NCBI GenBank assembly: GCA_028224375.1
Contig: JAOIVW010000013.1
Coordinates: 1 to 64,000, forward strand
DNA length: 64,000 bases
Reading direction: 5' to 3'
Origin: Hellea sp.
GTDB taxonomy: Bacteria > Pseudomonadota > Alphaproteobacteria > Caulobacterales > Maricaulaceae
Below are positions 58,776-64,000 of this stretch, one piece after another. Each line of letters begins with the position of its first letter. The stretch's first letter is position 1. The notes under the pieces were generated by a model, which worked only from the letters and a program-made list of their open reading frames with translations, searched no databases and was not told the origin of the DNA. The position numbers and the translations under genes are program-made.

Positions 58776-60527
58776 TCAACTAATAGCTTTTCGGCGTGCG
58801 GCTTCACGTTTTTCGGCCAAATCAGATTCTAGGTACTCCAGAACGCCATTTTCATTAATTTCTAAAGAATAAACATCCCAACGACTAGACCGAGATGCTT
58901 TTTCTTTCATATAGGCCATGACAACCCTTTCACCATCTGAACGGAGATTGATTGCCCCGTAAGAAGTAACGGCTTTAACTTTTGACTCCTCATCCAGGCG
59001 ATCAAATTCTTCTTGCAATTGCGCTTTCTTACCTAAGTTCTTTTCTGCTTCTATTTTACCCTTTATTTTTGCGGCCTGAAACCATGGAGTGTCTTCTTTA
59101 TTGATGAACTCTTTCGCTGAACGCGACAATTCCGTGCTAAACACAAGTGGCCGCTCGCCATATCCATTACGCCCAATCGCGCCTAAAGTATCGCAACGCG
59201 GATGAGCGTGACTTTCTTCGTCTCCACTCGATATGACCGTAGCTGTTGCATTTAACACCTCCAGAAACTCATCCTTAAAATCCGCACTACCATGATGACA
59301 AGATTTAGCGACGTCGACCTCAAAGATATCAGCAGCAATTTTCATTGCGTCACGCATAGTTTTACATTTTTTATCAAAAACATTTTTTCCTGTGTAATGT
59401 TTTAAGAGGAACATTTCGGCAGAGCTATTCAAATCGCCCCCGAACAACAGGCGTAGATTTTTGTATTGCAGCTTGAGCAATATGGAGTGGCCATTTTTGG
59501 TTTTTCCAGAGTTCATACTCGTTGTTTTTTCTTTCGGCTTTTTATCAAAGACTCTCAAAGAGTCCTGTCCGTTCACCTCTTCAATGACTGGGCCGACAAT
59601 ACGAATTTCGCAGCCATCAGGGTTGTCCGGGCCAAATCCGGGCAGATAACTCAAGCCGTCGTGTAATTCGCCGTCTTCAGTGGAAAGGTTTGAGATATTA
59701 GGAAACCTGCGCCTGCCATCAGAATTCGTAGCTGTTTGAGCTGTATTTAATAAGTTCGGGAACTGTTTGGCCCGTCCTGAAGAGGTTTTGATCCATGCCT
59801 TCTGTTCAGCCAATAAGTCTGACAATTCTCCATCTGTCTTGATAAGATCCGTTAGAAATTTTTGTCCGCTTTTCTCTGCAAAAGAACCCAGAAGATAATC
59901 TGTCGAACTACTTTGTTTTCCATTTCTGTCAATTTTGAATTGTTCGACAAGTCCATTGTGATAAATTTGATCGCAAGAAACGTTGTCATCTTCCACGATA
60001 TCTTGAAATCCAAGGTAGTGATCGTTGTCGGGATGGGTGATAATAAATCCATCAAAATCATTTGACGCTTTGAATCCGGCAAAGCGCCATTTCAGATAAC
60101 GATACATATTATCGCCTTTACCAGCATCTATGACGTATTTTTTGTTGTCGGGTGTTATCATGACGGCGCCATCGCCTTGTCCAACATCAATAAATATCAC
60201 CTCAAGCAGGCGGTTAGGGCTTAGATCTTCTATTTTCATGTAGCCGCTGACGCCGCGAACACGAACTGGAACCATACTTTTTTCGATTTCCGCAAGCTTG
60301 CTGTCGACGAAAACTTCTTCGGGGGTCGTTCTTATGTCGGGAACATGTTCTTTAGGAGCCGGTGTTTCTACACGGTAGTCAAAATCAGTGACTTTGACCC
60401 AATCTCCCCAAAGAAGATGTTTCATCTTTGCAAAAACAAGTTTATTTTTACTGTTACGACTAAAACTGTAAACATGGCTGGTCGGATAGCCTGAAAATCT
60501 AATATCACCTGTCTGTGGTCTTGCCAT
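58776..60527 (-). CDS. Metallo-beta-lactamase-fold hydrolase (ICE cargo)
   Basis: The 583-residue protein has an unassigned N-terminal part (about 1-110) and a metallo-beta-lactamase fold with LEVIFIDVGQGDGAVMI (first Asp), FIITHPDNDHYLGFQDI (HxxxDH metal motif), SCHHGSADFKDEF (metal-binding His pair) and SSGDEESHAHPRCDTLGAIG (last His). Such ComEC/Rec2-like MBL domains without membrane segments act as hydrolases or nucleases in many defence islands. There is no membrane part here. The gene sits between traG and the relaxase, where this ICE family commonly carries cargo. A defence role is inference. The C-terminal part (about 470-583) is a charged helical region of unknown role. Confidence 0.7.
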   Translation of the reverse strand: MARPQTGDIRFSGYPTSHVYSFSRNSKNKLVFAKMKHLLWGDWVKVTDFDYRVETPAPKEHVPDIRTTPEEVFVDSKLAEIEKSMVPVRVRGVSGYMKIEDLSPNRLLEVIFIDVGQGDGAVMITPDNKKYVIDAGKGDNMYRYLKWRFAGFKASNDFDGFIITHPDNDHYLGFQDIVEDDNVSCDQIYHNGLVEQFKIDRNGKQSSSTDYLLGSFAEKSGQKFLTDLIKTDGELSDLLAEQKAWIKTSSGRAKQFPNLLNTAQTATNSDGRRRFPNISNLSTEDGELHDGLSYLPGFGPDNPDGCEIRIVGPVIEEVNGQDSLRVFDKKPKEKTTSMNSGKTKNGHSILLKLQYKNLRLLFGGDLNSSAEMFLLKHYTGKNVFDKKCKTMRDAMKIAADIFEVDVAKSCHHGSADFKDEFLEVLNATATVISSGDEESHAHPRCDTLGAIGRNGYGERPLVFSTELSRSAKEFINKEDTPWFQAAKIKGKIEAEKNLGKKAQLQEEFDRLDEESKVKAVTSYGAINLRSDGERVVMAYMKEKASRSSRWDVYSLEINENGVLEYLESDLAEKREAARRKAIS

Positions 60528-60601
60528 AATACTGCCCCGTTAAAACTAACGATACCTTCCATACACGAAAAAAGGGTTCTCCGCATTATTTAAATTATTC
60601 G

Positions 60602-60617
60602 TCCACTAGAGAGTGGA
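60602..60617. repeat. TCCACT/AGTGGA stem-loop between MBL gene and relaxase
   Basis: TCCACT-AGAG-AGTGGA is a perfect 6-bp stem in the 128-base gap between the MBL start and relaxase stop. It has no T run on the minus strand, so termination is uncertain. Confidence 0.3.
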
Positions 60618-60655
60618 AAACCACGAATATGAGGTTCTCATGTCAGCTTTGGAAA

Positions 60656-62614
60656 TCATCGAGACATCCCTCTTGCTTTTGCAATATCCCAACTGATCCC
60701 ACCAGCGGACACCTTCCCCGAAATTGTCTGCCCTATACGCCGCTCCATCACAGGTCGCCAAGGCACAAGTGTAAAATCCTTGGCTCGTTCAACAACAGCG
60801 AATTTTCCACTCGGACGCTGAATGGATTGTTTGTAAATTCCTTCCACATTTCGATCCTCGCCTAGCGGCGCATAAGGCTTCCCTATGGATTTTTGGAAGT
60901 GACCTGACGCATCTTGCAAGTCTATCTCACGTAGCGCCTCCAAGGTGGACGGCGGAAATCGTCCAGCCTTATCCAACGCAAATCCCATTTTCCGAAGTTC
61001 GCTTTGACGTTTTAAAAGAGACTCTCCTAGAGAGGTTCCGCCGATACCTTCAGCCCCAAACCTGACCAGCCTTTTGTCTAGCCATGTCGCGCCTCTAGCG
61101 CGTTCCATTTCTGACAAGGTTTGGATGCTATCACGAGAAAAAGGTGTCGGCAGTCGCGCGGCTCGGAGTGCTTCATAATTCGCGGCGCGCTTGAGGTAAT
61201 CATCCGGTATCCGCCAACTCCCATCTTGATTTCTCGAGACGAGATTTTTCCGGCATAAAGCTTCTAATCTTCGTACATGAGCTTGTGCATAAGCAGGCGA
61301 AACACCCCTGGCCTCCGTGACATGATAAACTTCACTGTAAACATTTTTCTGTGTCTTAGCGAAGTCGGCGATGGAATGATCAATCTTTCGCGCGCCCTGC
61401 GGATGGGGCTGCAAGGTGACGACCTGGTCTTTGCGCAAGGTTTCGAAAATCTCGTCCTCTCTAACCCTCGTGTAAACAAGCTCCCCTTTTAAAGATCGGA
61501 TAACCACGAAGCCGCCGCTTTGAGTTTCGTCCGGCCTTCCAAACTTTCTGACAACGCCTGTGACATCTTGGGAGGTCGCTCGATTTGGATCATAACGATT
61601 GCGTTCGGTCATCAAACCGGGCGCATAGCCGTCTTCGCTCATGCTCTGGTGAATAGCTTTAATGATGTTACCGCGAGCTCCCATCTCACGGAGCGTTTCT
61701 CTAAAATTCGGGTCAAGCGTCCAGCGACCCGAACCTGCCCTGCTTGCCAGTCCCATTGTCGACAGGCTCTGCAACCGCCGAACCTGAAGCTGCCGATGCC
61801 AAACCCGTCTTTTCGGGACCGGCTTACTCATATCGACAATACCGTCTTTCAATTCGCTTGAGAGACTTCGGTCAAGCTCTGTGTAACGTTGCATATCAAT
61901 CGTATGAGCAAGCCTCACCCGCCCCTCAATTTGCGACACTGGACCAAGTTCGATATCTACGAGCTCTTGGGCGCGCTGTCTCATCGTTTGAGAAATGTAC
62001 TTTCGAGGGATAACAAGGTCATCACCGGTGTCTCGGACGCCGCGAACAATAAGGTGCGAATGTGGCTGACCCGTATCATGATGATTGGCGGCGACCCAAT
62101 CAAGCTTAGTGCCAAGGTCGCTCTCCATTTTCTGAACAAGATCGCGTGTAAACTCCGTCAGGTTTTGGAGCTTGGCGCTATCTTCAGGCGCCACGATAAA
62201 CCGAAAATGATGGCGATCATCTTTGCACCGCTCTGCAAATTGTTTCAGCGGCTCGGCCCGATGGTTTGGCTCGCCTTCCATCTGCAATTCAACGTCCTCT
62301 AAACCGTCGCCGTAAAGTTTCGCACGCTCTCCTTTTTCATCCGTCCCGTCGCGTTGAATATAGTCTAAGTGCTTTCTAAAACTTGATAAACCATGCCCAG
62401 CCATCTTTTTGATCGAGGCTTTAACAACGACGCGGCGATAAAACCTCATTGACTGCCCGGAGGATTTCGAAGACCCGCCTGATCTGCCGCGTCCCCTTTT
62501 CGACTTCGCGCCTCGGCTGACCGTCTCGAAAAAGCCAACAGCGCGCCGACTGCCGGATGATGAGCGAAGTCGTCCGAGGTAGACCTCAAATTGATCTTCT
62601 CCTCTACCGGCCAT
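60656..62614 (-). CDS. VirD2-like relaxase (DUF3363 type)
   Basis: The relaxase nicks oriT and pilots the transferred strand. ATG 62614 gives MAGRGEDQFEVYLGRLRSSSGSRRAVGF, the usual start of this family (the track adds 20 residues); length is 652. The N-terminal half holds the candidate Tyr region SFRKHLDYIQRDGTDEKGE and the three-His motif VAANHHDTGQPHSHLIVRGV. The rest, including DGYAPGLMTERNRYDPN, RFGAEGIGGTSLGESLLKRQSELRKMGFALD and PWRPVMERRIGQTISGKV, matches DUF3363. The traF-relaxase gap upstream contains the best oriT candidate. Assignment is secure; MOB class is inferred. Confidence 0.92.
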   Translation of the reverse strand: MAGRGEDQFEVYLGRLRSSSGSRRAVGFFETVSRGAKSKRGRGRSGGSSKSSGQSMRFYRRVVVKASIKKMAGHGLSSFRKHLDYIQRDGTDEKGERAKLYGDGLEDVELQMEGEPNHRAEPLKQFAERCKDDRHHFRFIVAPEDSAKLQNLTEFTRDLVQKMESDLGTKLDWVAANHHDTGQPHSHLIVRGVRDTGDDLVIPRKYISQTMRQRAQELVDIELGPVSQIEGRVRLAHTIDMQRYTELDRSLSSELKDGIVDMSKPVPKRRVWHRQLQVRRLQSLSTMGLASRAGSGRWTLDPNFRETLREMGARGNIIKAIHQSMSEDGYAPGLMTERNRYDPNRATSQDVTGVVRKFGRPDETQSGGFVVIRSLKGELVYTRVREDEIFETLRKDQVVTLQPHPQGARKIDHSIADFAKTQKNVYSEVYHVTEARGVSPAYAQAHVRRLEALCRKNLVSRNQDGSWRIPDDYLKRAANYEALRAARLPTPFSRDSIQTLSEMERARGATWLDKRLVRFGAEGIGGTSLGESLLKRQSELRKMGFALDKAGRFPPSTLEALREIDLQDASGHFQKSIGKPYAPLGEDRNVEGIYKQSIQRPSGKFAVVERAKDFTLVPWRPVMERRIGQTISGKVSAGGISWDIAKARGMSR

Positions 62615-62672
62615 AACCAAAACTTCCGGGACTTTGCGTAGGGAGAATACAAGGTGACACCCCCAAATCCTC

Positions 62673-62793
62673 AAGCCCTATGGGGCTTTGCGCCAAAACA
62701 GTAACTCCCCCCATAAGAGTGGGGGAGTTATAAAAATCGATGTGCAGACAAGGCGTTAGCCGGGGGGTGACACCACCCCCTTTTATCTTGCCC
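62673..62793. other. Candidate oriT with three hairpins and nic-like TATCTTG/CCC
   Basis: In the 189-base gap between the relaxase and traF there are three successive perfect inverted repeats: AAGCCC-TATG-GGGCTT (62673-62688), TAACTCCCCC-9 nt-GGGGGAGTTA (62702-62730) and GGGGGTG-ACAC-CACCCCC (62763-62780). They are followed immediately by TTTTATCTTGCCC. TATCTTG/CCC (62784-62793) resembles the RP4 nic TATCCTG/CCC and other P-type nic sites. GGTGACACC also occurs twice (62653 and 62766). Nicking after G62790 on the plus strand would transfer the right-hand genes first and the tra/trb genes last, as in known elements. Inferred. Confidence 0.55.
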
Positions 62794-62803
62794 TCCACGC
62801 CCT

Positions 62804-63346
62804 TCACCCGTGCCCAGCCCTCAGCCGCTCAAAACGCCCTTTCATCCGTCCAAGGTATTTAACGCGGCCCAGCACTAATTCACGGTCCACAGGACCAAAG
62901 TAGCGGCTGTCAAAAGAGGTCTGCACGTCGTTGGAGATGAGAAAGACCTCGTCTTTCGAAAGTTCATAGCAACCGCTTCGCGACGGCAAGGCACGGCCCA
63001 GCTTATCGTGTTTTAACACGATTAGCGGGGGGCGGCCTTGCACCAAAGCAAGCCCGTTCTCGTGACAAATTCTCTCTCCGGAAACAGCCCAAACCGTTTT
63101 GATAAGCGGGACATCTTGCGGAAGATAATGACGTTCACGGACAAGCGCAGCCCCGTTTTCAGGGAGGCGCGTGGCAACCAAATTACCCCTTTGAACATCA
63201 GAATTAGGCCACAAACGATACCACCCAACAGGCGCGCTCGGGCTTGGATTATAGAGAAGTCGCGGCACTGTAGGCCGTACGATTTGTAACAGCGAAGCTG
63301 TGCAAAGCGTGGCCACGGACAGCATACCCAAGACGCGAATTAACAC
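62804..63346 (-). CDS. traF: TraF-type S26 signal peptidase
   Basis: TraF is a periplasmic-facing serine peptidase that processes and cyclises the TrbC pilin. The 180-residue protein starts with GTG preceded by GGAG and has one membrane helix (LIRVLGMLSVATLCTASLLQIV), the catalytic Ser in NPSPSAPVGWYRLWP and catalytic Lys in LIKTVWAVSGERICHENG, plus the GCYELSKDEVFLISNDVQTSFDSRYFGPVDRELVLGRVKYL region. It overlaps the DUF2840 stop by 7 bases. Length and motifs are those of TraF. Confidence 0.93.
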   Translation of the reverse strand: MLIRVLGMLSVATLCTASLLQIVRPTVPRLLYNPSPSAPVGWYRLWPNSDVQRGNLVATRLPENGAALVRERHYLPQDVPLIKTVWAVSGERICHENGLALVQGRPPLIVLKHDKLGRALPSRSGCYELSKDEVFLISNDVQTSFDSRYFGPVDRELVLGRVKYLGRMKGRFERLRAGHG

Positions 63347-63774
63347 GTCCAGCTCCTGATGACACCGGCTGGGTCGCCATTAGGACCAAGCATAAGACCT
63401 ATGTCACGCCATCGGTGTTCACAGATTTCTTCAGGTCTGAAGCCGGCGGTTTTCATGACGTCTATCGCCTCAAAAAGCCGTTTGATTTGGGTTTTACCTT
63501 TGACCGACAGCCATATATCTGCACCGGGCTTAATGCCGGGAACGCGGGTAAAACGCCCTCCGCTAACGGCTCTGCCGATGTGGAAGGTCCAGTGTTGCGT
63601 TCCGTATTTATCGGCGAACCAACGCTCATAGCCAAAGACCTGTCCCGGTGCGAACACCGCGAATTGAGAGCGCCAACCGCGCCGAACACGGCGTAAAGGC
63701 TCTCCGAATACGACGCGGTGATTATAGCGTTTTTTGCGGTAATGCTCATGCAGAGCTGTGAGGCGCGCGCTCAC
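63340..63774 (-). CDS. DUF2840 protein of ICE
   Basis: The 144-residue protein starts with GTG after GAGG and reads HEHYRKKRYNHRVVFGEPLRRVRRGWRSQFAVFAPGQVFGYERWFADKYGTQHWTFHIGRAV ... EAIDVMKTAGFRPEEICEHRWRDIGLML, the DUF2840 family found next to traF in these ICEs. No catalytic motif is visible and function is unknown. It overlaps the HTH gene by 4 bases and traF by 7, so all are in one operon. Confidence 0.85.
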   Translation of the reverse strand: MSARLTALHEHYRKKRYNHRVVFGEPLRRVRRGWRSQFAVFAPGQVFGYERWFADKYGTQHWTFHIGRAVSGGRFTRVPGIKPGADIWLSVKGKTQIKRLFEAIDVMKTAGFRPEEICEHRWRDIGLMLGPNGDPAGVIRSWTC

Positions 63775-63998
63775 TTTTTCACCTCATCTTTCGGCGGTAC
63801 GCGGTGATCATTTGCATCCCGGCCCGACGACCAATGATCCAAGTCAGACATGTGATAGACGACTTTACCGCCATGTTTCCTGTAGTTCGGTCCCTCCCCG
63901 CGCCAGCGCATATTATTGAGCGTTTTCACATCGAGGCGCAGATAATCGGCGGCTTCTTGGCTTGTTAAAAATGGACTTTTGGGATGGTCATGCATCAT
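63771..63998 (-). CDS. AlpA/excisionase-like HTH protein
   Basis: The 75-residue protein is a MerR-type winged helix-turn-helix: FLTSQEAADYLRLDVKTLNNMRWRGEGPNYRKHGGKVVYHMSDLDHWSSGRD. Such proteins act as excisionases or regulators in ICEs and are usually followed upstream by parA and replication-type genes. The gene overlaps DUF2840 and begins 2 bases from the window edge. Its start codon (ATG 63998) is complete and a second ATG follows at once. Confidence 0.85.
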   Translation of the reverse strand: MMHDHPKSPFLTSQEAADYLRLDVKTLNNMRWRGEGPNYRKHGGKVVYHMSDLDHWSSGRDANDHRVPPKDEVKK

Positions 63999-64000
63999 AA

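Larger units (their letters stand above)
41333..64000. mobile_element. Integrative conjugative element (trb/RlxS type), right end outside window
   Basis: The interval from the truncated integrase to the end of the window has the gene content of an alphaproteobacterial ICE with Trb transfer system: integrase fragment, cargo, DUF736-DUF2274-trbIGFLJEDCB-CopG-traG, relaxase, traF, DUF2840 and an AlpA-like HTH. The left border is uncertain (between about 41181 and 42450). The right border is beyond 64000. Flanking flagellar genes are of different gene content. No tRNA gene that could be the attachment site is visible. Confidence 0.75.

Overview
This window looks like the chromosome of a stalked or marine-type alphaproteobacterium. 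A Maricaulales/Hyphomonadales relative is my best guess, but the rank is inferred. The evidence is the FlaF-FlbT-flagellin set, a stand-alone rod-binding FlgJ, the absence of fliD and fliS, several CtrA-like TTAA-N7-TTAA boxes, and an RP4-like trb module with DUF736, DUF2274, DUF2840 and DUF3363 genes as found in alphaproteobacterial integrative elements. No rRNA, tRNA or CRISPR array was seen.

Layout. (1) 1-4256, minus strand: a chemotaxis operon STAS-cheY-cheA-cheW-cheR with overlapping genes; cheR runs off the left edge. (2) 4653-5382: an XRE regulator and a small helical protein. (3) 5639-37934: an almost complete flagellar block. It holds the export apparatus (flhA, flhB, fliP, fliQ, fliR, fliH, fliI, fliJ-like), MS ring and C ring (fliF, fliG, fliM, fliN), rod, hook and rings (flgB, flgC, flgF, flgG, flgH, flgI, flgA, fliE, flgJ, flgE, flgD, fliK, flgK, flgL), flagellin with flaF and flbT, the stator (motA, motB), two fliL paralogues, a motE-like gene and two less-known genes. 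Divergent promoter regions (flgB/fliI, flgJ/fliK, fliM/motB, fliF/fliL) carry CtrA-type boxes. The flagellin mRNA has a long leader with GGA-loop hairpins that looks like a translational control region. (4) 38298-41180: a LuxR-type solo regulator, a second small helical protein with a second XRE regulator, and a periplasmic/PilZ protein. (5) 41333-64000: an integrative conjugative element. Its left part has a 5'-truncated tyrosine integrase, a non-coding stretch with a 14-bp direct repeat and a perfect 16-bp palindrome, and an ABC-three-component-like conflict operon. This is followed by DUF736/DUF2274, trbI-G-F-L-J-E-D-C-B, a CopG-type gene, traG, a metallo-beta-lactamase-fold cargo gene, a VirD2-like relaxase, traF, DUF2840 and an AlpA-like HTH gene that ends the window.

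How it works together. Regions 1 and 3 build and steer one polar-type flagellum. The probable flow is CtrA to early flagellar genes to late genes, with FlbT/FlaF, or a CsrA-like protein, gating flagellin translation. Region 5 encodes a type IV secretion channel (Trb), coupling protein (TraG), relaxase and pilin-processing peptidase. The traF-relaxase intergenic region holds three hairpins and a TATCTTG/CCC sequence resembling the RP4 nic site, so it is the best oriT candidate. The ABC operon and the MBL-fold gene are cargo, most likely defence or inter-element conflict genes. The most unusual feature is a roughly 20-residue tag (VVDQxKANAxxDxVxRDKITT) that ends a tiny membrane protein and begins the next protein of the ABC operon.
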